Positions 35,301 through 51,553 of a stretch of DNA of 64,000 bases are shown here, one piece after another (position 1 is the stretch's first letter; each line of letters opens with the position of its first letter). The DNA is from Diplosphaera chodatii (lineage: Eukaryota > Chlorophyta > Trebouxiophyceae > Prasiolales > Stichococcaceae). The position numbers and the translations under genes were made by a program. Under the pieces are notes generated by a model that did not search any database, was not told the origin of the DNA, and saw nothing but the letters and a program-made list of their open reading frames with translations. Where the stretch lies: positions 186,001 through 250,000 of the forward strand of contig JAALGY010000054.1 in assembly GCA_032358165.1 (NCBI GenBank), in the 5' to 3' direction.

Positions 35301-37476
35301 CTGGGGCGTCCACCCTATTATACTTGGCTGTCATTCCTCCTCAGCGTGGATGCCAGCCGCTAAGAATGATTGATCCGTTGGCATGTGCCTTTGCCGATCG
35401 TAGCATTTGCCCCCTTGCCCACAGGATGACGAGGAGTATCTGCCGGGCGGCCACAGCCGGCCGACCTCGCAGCGCCAGCAGCAGCGGCTGCAGCACAGCC
35501 AGGGGCAGCAGCCCGAGGGCGGGCACGCCCGCCAGCTGTCAGGTGCCTCCTGCTCTTCCTGCATGTGCACACCCTATTGTGTGGCTGGAAGGCCCGGGAG
35601 TGGCGACTGTTTCCTCCACAGCGCCGGCATCTCACAGCCCTGTGTCTGCTCAGCGACTCCTGGCATACGTTCTACAGCAGTCGTCGTCACCTGTTGGTCT
35701 CTCTACTCATCTGATGTTGTGCGCCAGCTCACCGGCTTGCCCCTGCTGCATCCGACAGGCGCGGAGGCGCCGCTGCCGCCGCAGCAGCCGCCGCCGGGGG
35801 CGCGCCTGGTCGCCGAGCGCTGGCTGCCCAGCATGGCGCCGCTGGGCCTCGCCCCCAACCGCCCGGGCTCCGTCACCAGCCAGAGCCTGGGCGCGGGGTC
35901 CACCTCCTCGCTGTTCTCCCGCCTGAGCCAGTCCAGCAGCGGCGAGGGCGGCGGCGGCGGCGGCGGCGGGCCCCGCCCCCTGCGCGTCGCAATATATGCC
36001 CCCCGGCGCCCGCAGCCTACCACAGCTGAGCCAGCCGCAGCGGAGCCTGCAGCGCCGGTTGCGGCGGCGGCGAAGGCAGCGACGACTGCAGCAGGAGGCG
36101 CTGTTGCTTCAGAAGCTGCTGTCGGCGCGCCCGCGGCAGGGTCAGTGGCGCCGACGGCGGCTTCAGCAGCAGATGCGTCACCTGCGGTGCTTGGCGACGG
36201 GCAGCCAATGGCAGATGCTGTTGTGCCGGAGCCCAGCCGGCCGTCTGCTCAGCAGCAGCCGGCAGCGGCGCCGCCTGCGGCTGGGGCGCCGGCAGCGCAC
36301 GTCATGCCTGCAGATGTGTTGCCGCAGCAGGCAGCAGGGCCGCCAAAGCCTGCGCCCGCGCAGCATCCAGCAGCAGGTGCTGCTGAGCCCAGGGACGATG
36401 TTCAGGGCGTGGCGCCGGTGGCGCACCCTGCAGCAGCGGCTCCGGTGGCGGCGGCGCCAGCCCCCCCTGCAGCGCCCGTGCGGCGGCTGAGCGCCCTGGA
36501 CGCCGCGCTGGGCCGCGTGCTGGACGGCGAGCGGCGCATGGCGCACCGCTCCAGGGTGGCCTTGAGCACCAGACGGCTGCTGGGTGGCAAGCTGCCGGTG
36601 CCCGAGGCGGCGCGCGCTTCCGGCACACCCACCGGCGGCCGCTCCCCTGCCGGCGCTTTCTTCGGGCCCCTTGGCCCGGCGACAGCTCCCCCCGCCAGCG
36701 GCCCTGTAGCAGGCGTCACGCCATACACCCCCGCAGCGGCGGCAGGTCCGCTGCGCCTGAAGTCCGAGGGCTTTGGGGTTCCCGCCGGGCTTGCGTCGGC
36801 GCCGCCGCGCCTCGGGCTGCCGGCCCTCAGGGCTCCGCCAGGCTCCGGCCCGGTCACTGTGGCCCACCCTGCAGCGGCGATGCCGATGCCGATGCCGCCG
36901 CCCCCGCCGGCGGCGGCGGCCCCGGCCCTGCAGCCGCCGCAGCTGCCGCCGCAGCAGAGGAAGCCGGCGGCGGCCAGCACCCCAGCGTCCCCGCCCGCAG
37001 TGGCGCCGGCGCAGCTGACGGCGCAGCAGGCGCCACCCGCGGCCTCGCCCGCCGCCCCGGTCACCCTGCAGGAGCTGCTGCGCGGCCCCGTAGCGGCCGA
37101 CGGCTCGCCAAAGACCCCCGGCCTTAGCACCGTCGCAGCAGCGCCTGCAGCCGAGCAACGCGGCGGCGAGCAGTCAGTTGTGGCCAAGCCGCTGGGGGCA
37201 ATGATTGCCGGCGGCACGGGCCGCAGCGTGCCGGACATCGCCGCCATGCCGGGCGCGGTCTCCAGCTCGGATGAAGACGCGACGCTCGTCACGGCCGCTG
37301 CAGTGCTGCAGCAGCAGCAGCTGAAGCAGGAGCCGCCGCAGCAGAAGTCAGCTGGCCCCCAGCCTGGCAGCGGGAGCGGGAAGGGTGGCTCGGGGACCTC
37401 CTCCGACTGCCGGGCGGCGGCAACTGACTCTGGCCGCGCACATCCAGAGGGCCCGAAGCAGCAGGCGGCGCACTGA
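29335..37476 (+). CDS. Five-Tudor-domain protein, largely disordered
   Basis: Probably a nuclear reader or scaffold: Tudor folds bind methylated Lys/Arg, and these resemble the Tudor of plant PDS5 cohesin factors. Twelve exons (29335-29860, 30152-31587, 32055-32465, 32742-32924, 33373-33547, 33774-33915, 34156-34304, 34482-34596, 34750-34831, 35024-35113, 35425-35542, 35759-37476) sum to 5,145 nt, 1,714 residues. Tudor units start near residues 149 (VGRRLSVWWQ), 225 (VGARVKVFWPGMGRWYLG), 834 (AGARIAVYWREDAAYYKG), 941 (VGQRVAVWCPGNGEFHTG) and 1016 (VGWRIGVWWPHDRTFYVG), each ending in an acidic V-Y-(D/E)DGE-like turn and W-L. Between and after them are basic, Ala/Pro/Gln-rich stretches, an early NGH repeat (about 29560-29620) and a 570-residue Ala/Pro-rich tail. 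An in-frame ATG at 29020 could add 105 residues. The third exon may begin at 32085 instead. Confidence 0.85.
31685..31767. repeat. Intronic inverted repeat (hairpin 1)
   Basis: Arms 31685-31721 and 31729-31767 are imperfect reverse complements around a 7-nt loop. The outer 11 bp (CTGACGACATG) and inner 13 bp (CGATGCATGTCAG) match exactly, with small bulges between. It lies in the intron between exons 2 and 3 of the five-Tudor gene. It could be a small-RNA precursor or a MITE remnant. Confidence 0.75.
32005..32025. repeat. Three tandem copies of TCTCACA
   Basis: A 7-bp unit is repeated three times in the intron before exon 3 of the five-Tudor gene. It is a minor microsatellite. Confidence 0.7.
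33113..33222. repeat. Intronic inverted repeat (hairpin 2)
   Basis: Arms 33113-33156 and 33180-33222 (about 43 nt each) pair over most of their length around a 23-nt loop. Matching blocks include GATGGCGGG, CAGGACC and ATCATGGC. Weaker complementarity continues outward to about 33070 and 33265. It lies in the intron between exons 4 and 5 of the five-Tudor gene. Confidence 0.75.
35157..35235. repeat. Intronic inverted repeat (hairpin 3)
   Basis: Arms 35157-35189 and 35203-35235 (33 nt each) flank a 13-nt loop. CTGAAGCCTG at the base and GCAGGGCCTG near the loop pair perfectly; the middle 13 nt pair only partly. It lies in the intron between exons 10 and 11 of the five-Tudor gene. Confidence 0.65.
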
Positions 37477-38253
37477 GGCGGGGGCATTTGCATGACATGG
37501 AGTGGACATAGCGACAGAGGGGGGTTTGGGGTGCAGCGGCTTTCGTCAGCTGCTTGGTAGCATCATGGTCCGTAAAAACAAAAACATGCAGATGCGCAGA
37601 TGTTGTGCTTGGGCTGGCGTGCACATTTTTACAGCGCATGCTTGCTCTGTCAGCCGCTATTGTTGGTTGGGGGCGTCCCTAGTGTACGGGGACTGCCCAA
37701 TGGTATTGCAGTTGTCCCTCCCACTTATGAGCAACATGTCAGGCTGCGCAGCACAGCGTGTCCAACATTTGTGTGCCTCACGGCTTTGATGAAAGATGCG
37801 GGAAGCATGGGGAACTTACATACGGAGTCTTGCCTAGTACCTCGTTCACTTACATCACGAACACCACAGCGTCGATGCTGCATTGCCAACATTCCCTATG
37901 CTATGCTATGTGTTGCTGGTCAGCTGGAATCAGGGACTGCGTGCTGAGCATGCTGTGACGAAGCCAGGCAAAGTGCAGACGTGGGCATAGCCTTCTGGTC
38001 ACTTGCATGCAAGCTGACACAGAACGCATGCATGCTGAAATAGTGCCATGATGTGTCCAGATGCTGCATCAGATCACTTGCAAAACGGGCACATTGCACA
38101 TTGATATGACACAGCAGATGGCCAGCATCGAGCTTCATGACACTTGTGCTTTCGCAGCGCGTTTAATAGGCTGAAGTATGTGTATGTCTCGATGTTGCGT
38201 TGACATCGACCAGGAACGAAATAAGTAAATGAGCCACAGTTGCAAGTGACACG
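37477..38253. other. Intergenic region, five-Tudor gene to RECQ5-like gene
   Basis: This 777-bp tandem intergenic stretch holds the 3' UTR of the upstream gene and presumably the helicase promoter. Its base composition is markedly less GC-rich than the exons. Nothing else is recognised. Confidence 0.5.
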
Positions 38254-43917
<5,664 letters not shown>

Positions 43918-44292
43918 CCGGATCCCTGGACGGTATGCTGCGGTACGGTGCCTAGACCGGCGGCTGCGAGTCGGGGCTGGTGGCGGCATGTCCAGCGGCA
44001 GGGTCTGCAACAGGCGAGCGGCCGTTGCCAGGGTCTTTGCAACGGCTGAGGGGTCGTGGTACTACCCTCAAATCTGTGAACCTAGTTCACCATTTGACCT
44101 GGGTGGCACGGCGGGGCACCATGTGGCAGTAGCTGGTCACCCGGTGACGTGGCACTATTCATGCCGAGGTCAGCACCGGGCCGACCCTGGCGTCAGAAAG
44201 GGCCACAGTTGTGCCGGCGGCTGACATACGTACGTGCGGGCTGCACCGCGTGGCTTTAAAACACCGCATTCGCAGCAGCGGCAGCTGCTACT
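43918..44292. other. Intergenic region, RECQ5-like gene to Myb gene
   Basis: This is a 375-bp gap between same-strand genes. The one ORF here (43988-44224) lacks any family signature or matching splice partners. Confidence 0.45.
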
Positions 44293-47200
44293 ATGATCAC
44301 CGCCAGCTGGGGGTGACTTGCCAGCCTCGCAGCTGAGAACCTGCACGACGCAGCCAGCCAGGTCGCGTCATGCCGCAGAGAACCGCAAGTGGACGCCCAG
44401 GGAGGAGGCCGCGCTGCGGGAGGGCATTGCCAGGTGCGATCTGCTGTCAACACCATGCGTCCTGGTGCAATTTTGGTGTACCAGGGTCGCGTCGTAGTCG
44501 GGCCCCCTCCGGTCCCGCACACAGCGGTGGGCTGGCGGCGTCGCCGGATCCGGCAACTGTGTACACGACTAGCACAGCAGCTAGCGTGTCAGCCAGCCGG
44601 CCCTGCCACTGGAGCCACCGGTCGAGCACGGTGCACTTGTCATGGTACATGACTCTCAGTCCTGACGTCGGGTCGTGGACCCCAGATTGTTGGCTGGCAT
44701 TCAGGCCAGCGGCTGCCATGTGTGTACGTTGAACCAGTGCTGTGTACGTGGGCTGCAGGCATGGCGCGGGGCGGTGGCACTCCATCAAGCACGACCCGCA
44801 GCTGAAGGCTGCCCTCGCACAGCGCAGCAACATCGATCTGAAGGTGAGCAGCCGCCAGATCATCTTCAGCCCCTGCTTGCATTGCTTTGCTCAGTGATTG
44901 GCCTTGCGCTGGCTGCGACGCATGGACCGGGCTCAGAGTTGTCGTGCGTCTCCTAGGCACCAGTGTTGGCGAGTGTCGTGCGTCATTGTCACACCCGCGC
45001 CTGACGCTGTTGACGAACTCTGCAGGACAAACACCGCAACATGCGGCTGGCAGCCAGCAAGCGCAAGTCCATGGCCGACGGGCCTGGTGCACTGGGAGAC
45101 ACCGTCTTCGGCCTGTCGCTGCCCCACGAGCTGCAGTTCGACGGCCAGCCCCACACGCAGGTGACATCACATCCGCCTTCGCCGCTGCCCACAGTCATTC
45201 TGGCTGCAGCAGGCGCTTGACGAGGCTACATGCTGATGCATCAACCATACATACCGCGGTTGATCGAGCGCTCATCGGCAGGTACCTGACACATGCCTGA
45301 TGTTTCACTTCTGTGTGTGCAGTACGCAATCAGCGACCTGCTGCAGCTGAACCAGCGCTCCGCCTCCCTGGTGGTGACCCCCCTGCAGCGGCAGGACCTG
45401 CCGATCCGGCCGCAGCCGCTGCGCTATGTGTCGGTGCACTCCCAAAGCGCCGACATGTCAGCTGGTGAGCACAATCCCTCATGCAGCGGTTGCCCGCCTA
45501 GGAATGCTACCACGGTGATCCTGACGATGCGTCGCTACTCTAGACGCCAGTGCTACCGTGATGAAGGGGTGATGTCATATTTGATGTCTTTCGCTTGCGC
45601 AGGGCTAGGACGACCATACGGCCCGGAAGCACACCCAACCAGCAGCGGCGAGTCTGACGGCCTGCAGCGGCTGTCGGAAGCAGCGAAGGCGCTGGACACC
45701 CTGCAGCAGCAGCGCTCAGGGCTCCACCTGGGCAGGGCGAGGGCGGCGGTGTCGAGCGACGACCACATCAGCAGCGGCGTCAGCGGCGGCGGCGGCGGCT
45801 GCAGCGCAAAGTCTACCAGCAGCTGGGACGAGGCCTCGAGCTTCGCACGTGCGAGCGCGCCAAGCGGCTTCAGCCGGCACTGTATTGGCTGGGCAAACGG
45901 GGCCGGGCCCGGCGCCAGCGCCTTTGTGTTCCCCGCGCCCAGTGGGCCGCCCTCGCAAGCGCCCGCCGGTGTTGTAATGACCGCCGGCGGCGACTTTGAC
46001 GCCGGCCCGGCCAAGCCGGCGGGCCGGCTGAAGCGGATCCTGGGCGGCGGGGCCTCAGGGGGCGCTGCCAAGCCCGGTGGGCCGCCGCGCGCGGTGATGA
46101 AGTCGCTCAGCGGCGGCTCGGCCTTCAGCCGCTGGTCCGCGGCCGCCGCCGCCCCGGGGTGGGCGGGCAGCAGCCGCTCTGCGATGTCCATGCCGTCCCC
46201 GCTGCGCTCGGAAACGGAAGCGGTAAGCTCACTAGGGGTAATTAATGAACCTTCTTTTAGCTAACTACCCCTAAGCTCAGCCTGCAGCAATGGTCACGTG
46301 GGCTCCAGGCAGATTCTAAACATGCCCACCCTGATCTATCTCCAACCCAGGGTGCCAAACCGCTGCGCTCGGCCGCCTGTGTGTGGCCGCAACCGTGAGG
46401 CGCTGTACCTGATCACTTGAGTATCTCCCTCTGGGTGCAGGCGGCAGACCGCGCTGTCAGCGAGGCCGCCGTGGTGGACTGGAGCGCCTTCGAGGTGGCG
46501 GCGGAGGCGGCGGTGGCGGCCGAGCGCGCCCGGCGCCGGACGGCCAGCCCTGGGGCGAAAACCCCGCGCGGCCCCGACAGCCCCGCGCACCCCTTCGCGG
46601 CGGCGGCGGCGCAGAACGCGGCCTGCGAGGCGGCGGCCACCGTGACCCTCCCCGGGGCGAAGCGCGGCCGCGCGTCGCCGCCCCCCTCGCCCAACCCCTT
46701 TGCCGCCATCGCCAGCACCAGGGGGCCGTCGCCGGGCAGCTTCTCGGTGGCGCAGGCCGGCGGCTTCGGATCCGTGTCGGCGTCTGACGTCCCTCAGGTA
46801 TAGCTTGGTGCCCCAGCAAGCCCGCGAACCCGGTGCTGTTCTTCGGTCGGTCGGTTCACAGATTCGGGTCGGCTGTGTGGTATGACATGACATGGCGGCA
46901 GCATACGGGGTGCCCGTCTCGTTTCATGCAACGCCATCACTTGGCGGGCCCACGCGCTGCAGGAGCTGCCGGGGAGCGTGGCGCACGAGCAAGCGCCCCA
47001 CCCCGCGGACCGTGTAGCCACCCTGCAGCAGCCGGCCCTCGTCAGCAAGGCGTCCTCGGCCGGCCGTGTGGCGGGCGGCGACCTGTCTGGCTGCGATGCC
47101 ATGACGTGAGCGCCGTGCTGATTCACGACGCCTTTGACTGTCTTTCTGGCCGGCCTCCAGCTTGTACATGAAACGTCACAGCACAGTCCAGCCCCAGCTC

Positions 47201-49306
47201 GGGTGTCCATGCAGATGATACATAGAGGAGGCTGGGAGTCCCAAGCCATACAGTTGCAGAACGAGGGTGTCCACCAACAATCTGACCATGCTGCTGCAGG
47301 CTTGGGCGCATCCTACGGGCTGCCTGCGCTCGGCTCGACACCGCTACTGCAGGTACGCCCTGCCAAGCGCTCTCCTTGCATCCTATCACAGCAGGTCTCC
47401 GAATTTTAATTTCCTGGTCACTGCTCTGGCATGTGCTGTGCATCGGCATCATGCAGTTTTAGTTGCACCACTGCAGCCTGAGTACGGCTCATTGTACAGG
47501 GAACTTGTTGTGCGGCATAGAAAAGCAAAGGTCATAGGTTGGTGCTGACGCTAGTGACCAACATGCAGGCGCTGCACTGCGGGCCGGGGCAGTAGGCGAT
47601 GCGGTGGACCCTGGCACCGGGCGCACGCCGCTGCATGAGCTGGCGGCGGCGGCGGCGGCGGCAGAGGTGCTGGGCCCGGACCGCGGCGCGGCTGCAGGCT
47701 TCATCCTGAACATGCTGCTGCACGCGGGTCCAGGTTCGCTTTTCGTTTCGCATTCTCCAACCATGCACCTGGAAACAGTTGGCTGCTTCCCTTCGATGCA
47801 CATCGATCTGTATTGTGGCGGGGTTAAGCGTCTTGAGCCCCGCGTATGAAACACCGGCTGCAGCGGTGCTGCTCGCTGGGTGCTTGTGCGGCTCACTCCG
47901 ACTCGCATCATGTGTCTCTTGGGGCTCAGTTGTTTGACTGCCTGTGCTTCCGTGCAGGTCAATGTGTGCGACGCCGCCGGCATGACGCCCGCGCAGCTGG
48001 CCGCCGGGAGTTCGTTTGCTGCGCTGCTGCCTGCTGTCGAGGAGGGCGTCGCCACCACCTGCCTGGGGCGGCCCTGCAGCAGGTACTGGGTTGAGCACAA
48101 CTGTTGTCGGATCCTTGGCCGTGGTACACCTGGCGGCTGTGTAACCCCATGCCGACATTTCGCCGCCTGTGCCCTCCTCTTATGCGATCAGTGCTCTTCC
48201 CATCGCCTGGCTGATCGTCACATCTCACGGGGGACCCTCACCAATGCTCAACCAGCTGCAGGTCCGGCTCGCCGGGATGCAAAGCACCACCCGCCGCCGG
48301 CGCCGCAGCAGGCGGCGATATAGGGCTGGCGCGCGCCAGCTGCTCGGCAGCCCCGCCGCTGGCCGCGCAGCAGAGCGCGTGGCAGACCTTCCAGCGGCGG
48401 TCGCTGGACGGGAACGTCGAGCGGCGGGCGTCGCTGGAGTCCCACTCCGACCCGCTGCTGGCGTCGCTCGCCGGCGGCTTTGACGCCAGCCCGAGGCCGC
48501 GCCAGCGCCGTTCATTCGACATGAACAGGTTGGTATACCTCGACACGCAGCATGAACACCATGTACGCTCCGCTGCTACGTGTCCCCCTTGCATGTCACA
48601 TCACGAAGTGTGGCACACAGCAGTTCTAGCCTTGTGCGCAGTTGTAACAGCACCTTATGGCTCGTGCAGGGGCAGCAGCGCTGGAGGCGGCGGGTCTGCG
48701 GTGTCGTGCTCGCCGCTGCCGCCCCACCCTGCAGCAGCCCAGGGCAGCGCCTGCAGCACCAGCTTCGCGGCTGCCGGACCGCGGCTGTCCAACGGGTTCG
48801 GCGCACCAGCGCCGGTGGCACACAGCGGCGGCGGGCCGTTCGCAGCATCAGCTGCGCGATTCCTTACCGCAGACGCGGCGAGCGTGCAGGCAGCGGGCAA
48901 CAGCCGCAGCAGCAGCTGCGCAAATGCCGGCCCACGCATCATCAGCAGCCGCGGGTGGGGGGACATTGACAGCGCTGCCCCTGACGACGGCCCCGCAGCC
49001 GCAGCCTTCGCGCTGCCGGGTCAAGCCCTGGCCCACTCGGAAGCTCTGGCATCCGTCGCCTCGATTTCCTGCAGCGGCGTGCCGGACGTCGCAGCAATGC
49101 TGGGCGTCGGCGGCACCACAACTCATCAAATGTTTAGCGCCGGGGGGCAGTCAGCCGCTGGCGGCAATGTTGGGGACTCATCACGTAGTGCTGGGGGCTC
49201 GCAGGCGGCTGCTGCAGGGCAGGATGTGCCGCAGCTCCTGGCCCTTGCCACACAGGCGCTCGATGTTCTCGCAATGCACCAGCGGGCCTCATCCTCAGGC
49301 AACTGA
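44293..49306 (+). CDS. Telobox-type single-Myb protein with C-terminal ankyrin-like region
   Basis: A probable nuclear DNA-binding protein. The Myb/SANT domain (exons 44362-44433, 44759-44843, 45026-45160) reads KWTPREEAALREGIARHGAG, then RWHSIKHDP, then SNIDLKDKHRN; the last matches the telobox VDLKDKWRN of telomere-repeat-binding Mybs. Later exons: 45323-45464, 45603-46222, 46441-46797, 46963-47105, 47300-47352, 47569-47744, 47958-48082, 48262-48528, 48670-49306. Most of the protein is Ala/Ser/Gly-rich and probably disordered. The exons at 47569 and 47958 encode GRTPLHELAA, then NMLLHAG and NVCDAAGMTPAQLAAG, resembling two ankyrin repeats. The model is about 943 residues. The first exon (ATG 44293, MITASWG) is tentative, and the donor after 47744 is a weak choice. 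Phases agree across the other junctions, which supports one gene, though a split into two genes near 46800-47300 cannot be excluded. Confidence 0.72.
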
Positions 49307-50033
49307 ATCGGGTTGGAAGTGACCAGCAAATCAGGAACGTCAACACATAGCAACTGGCAACCTCTGGCGAGCAGCTCGCGGTTCAGCCGATTGGGTCGGC
49401 ATGCAGCCAACCCAAGGAACGGGCACGAATACTTCAGCAGCGCTTTCATTATTGGAGCAGCTTGGCTACACGGCATCAGGGACGAAGTGGCGCATTAGGC
49501 CACACACCCGTAGCTGCATTCATGATGGCATTGAGATGAATGTATTCTTGATTTTGATCACGATCATCTGTTCAGGGCGTTATGCTCAGCGCGTGTTTTG
49601 GTATGCTTTACTGATCATTCCTTGGTTTGTCACAACTACCGTCATGTGGTTGCTGCAACCCATGTGCACCTTGCACATGGTGGACTGCGCTAGAGTTCTT
49701 CGGGCAATGACCACTGAAATGTGCTGGCACGATGCTAATGTTTCCTGAACCAATCCAGTACACGGCTGCAGACGCCACAACACAATCCCTGGTCCTCACC
49801 CTTCACACACCTGACCATGCAAACGACCTGACCCCATGCTCCTAGCACATTGGGTGCATTCACAGCGCAGGCGCCGAGCCGCCCCAACTGCGTCGCGCTG
49901 GCCCCGCTCGACCACCGGCGTCTGGTGGGCCGCCGCTGGATCAAGGGGCCTAAATCAGCCCTGGCTGTGGTCCTGCTGGCCTGTGCAGTTCAATGAACAC
50001 GGCCGCATTGAGCTGCAAACCTAGGTTCGACGC
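49307..50033. other. Convergent intergenic region
   Basis: This is shared 3' sequence between the Myb gene and malate dehydrogenase. It is AT-richer than the flanks. No gene is seen. Confidence 0.5.
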
Positions 50034-51053
50034 TCACTTCTTGCCGCCCCCGGCAACGAAGTCCACGCCCTTCTGGATGCTGCCCGCCAGCTCCTTCTCC
50101 AGCGCCTTCAGGCCCTCCTCCTCGTAGGCGTTCAGCTGGCCCAGGGGCAGGATCTCATCCACCCCCTCGCGCCCCAGCCGCAGCCGGCTCGCAAAGAACG
50201 GCAGCCGCGGGTGCACGTGCGACTGCACGTAGGCGCACTCCTCGACGCCCGGCTGCCCGGCCATCGCCCTGAGGCACGAGTCTGCGAAGGCCGCCGCGGC
50301 GTACGCCATCGACAGCGTCGCGGACCCCTTGCCAGCCTTGGCCTTGACGACCTCGGTGCCGGCGTCCTGGATGCGCTCTGTCAGGGCCCTGACCCTGTCC
50401 TGCGGCAGCTGCACCCGCGGCACCGCCTGGGATAGCAGGGGCAGGATGGTGACGCCCGCGTGGCCGCCCACGACGGGGATGCTCACGGCGGCCGGGTCCA
50501 CCGCCAGGATCTCCCCGAGGAACTGCTGCGCGCGCACCACGTCCAGCTTGGTGACGCCCAGCACCCTGCGCGGGTCGTAGGTGCCTGCGCGCTTGAAGAC
50601 CTCAGCGGCGATGGGCACCGTGGAGTTGACAGGGTTGCTGATGATGGCGACCCAGGCGCGGGGGCAATACTTGGCGATGCCCTCGCACAGCGTCCGCACA
50701 ATGCCTGCGTTGGTGTTGAACAGGTCGTCGCGCGTCATGCCGGGCTTGCGGGGCACGCCCGCCGGGATGACCACCAGCTCAGCGCCGTACAGGGCGCCGC
50801 TGAGCTCCTCGGGGCCCGTGTGCGCCGTGACCTTGGACTGCGTGTTGATGTGGCCGATGTCGGCGCCGACGCCCGGTGTGCCGACCACGTCATACAGGCG
50901 CAGCTCCCCCACCGCCGGGTTGGCCTTCAGCAGCAGCGCCAACGGCTGGCCGATGCCGCCGGCGGCGCCCAGCACCGCCACGTTGAAGCGCGGCTCGCCC
51001 GCCGCGGCGGTGGGGCTGCGCTGCAGGGATGCCTGCATATCGTGTGGAGCCAT
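50034..51053 (-). CDS. MDH: NAD-dependent malate dehydrogenase
   Basis: The enzyme interconverts malate and oxaloacetate with NAD. It is a single uninterrupted ORF of 339 residues, start ATG 51051-51053. Visible features: Rossmann loop GAAGGIG (29-35), the Arg-rich substrate loop [14 protein letters not shown] (about 104-117), [21 protein letters not shown] with the catalytic Asp, and VVGGHAG with the catalytic His. The sequence is of the mitochondrial/glyoxysomal/plastid class, not the plant cytosolic class. The N-terminus before the fold is only about 20 residues, with no clear transit peptide or PTS2, and the C-terminus (AGGGKK) is not a PTS1; location is therefore open. It is the only intronless gene of any length here, so an upstream targeting exon beyond 51053 or a retrocopy origin are both possible. 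It is divergent from Ran. Confidence 0.95.
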   Translation of the reverse strand: MAPHDMQASLQRSPTAAAGEPRFNVAVLGAAGGIGQPLALLLKANPAVGELRLYDVVGTPGVGADIGHINTQSKVTAHTGPEELSGALYGAELVVIPAGVPRKPGMTRDDLFNTNAGIVRTLCEGIAKYCPRAWVAIISNPVNSTVPIAAEVFKRAGTYDPRRVLGVTKLDVVRAQQFLGEILAVDPAAVSIPVVGGHAGVTILPLLSQAVPRVQLPQDRVRALTERIQDAGTEVVKAKAGKGSATLSMAYAAAAFADSCLRAMAGQPGVEECAYVQSHVHPRLPFFASRLRLGREGVDEILPLGQLNAYEEEGLKALEKELAGSIQKGVDFVAGGGKK

Positions 51054-51553
51054 CAGCGTCGAGGGATGAAATCTGATGACTGCTCGATTGCCTGCTTCCT
51101 ATTGGCAGTATGTCAATATCAGGCTGCCAGGTTGAGCATTCGTCTGTAATGACAGTGGACCTGTTTGGGCGGTGCAAGATGGCCCGCTAGCCGTGCCAAG
51201 CGCTCGCCATGTACATCGTGCATGTGTACTGCTTCTAGACTCTTCTCAATCAGGACTGATCAAGTGATCAGGTGTAACCGATGGTCAGGCATGCAGAGCA
51301 GTGAGTGACTGCAGGGCACAGTCAGCACGGTTTGGCTGGGAACCACCACTGGCTGTGAATCTTGCGAGTCTCACGCTCGCTGCATGCGGGCTGCAGGAAG
51401 CAGTTTGGTGCTTCCGGTCGGCCCCGAGCAATTTGCTGGACCGGTTTCTGTTCAGCGGAGAACTCGAGCAACAGCTTGGGCACTTTGTGAAGCCATTGCA
51501 CAGCATCCAGAGGCACAGGTCCTGCGTGGCGCTGGTGACTTGCAGCGGAGCAC
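51054..51553. promoter_or_regulatory. Divergent promoter region of MDH and Ran
   Basis: About 500 bp separate the two start codons, so both promoters and 5' UTRs must lie here unless 5' UTR introns extend further. No TATA box or known element is evident. Confidence 0.4.

Noticed and set aside
36178..37493. Long minus-strand ORFs (up to 363 codons) opposite the last exon of the five-Tudor gene
   Set aside because: They are mirror frames of a very GC-rich exon; the plus frame has matching splice phases and a natural stop, the minus frames are low-complexity Arg/Ala with no partner exons.
43988..44224. 78-codon ORF upstream of the Myb gene as its first exon
   Set aside because: Frame and donor do not fit the Myb exon, and the sequence has no domain signature.
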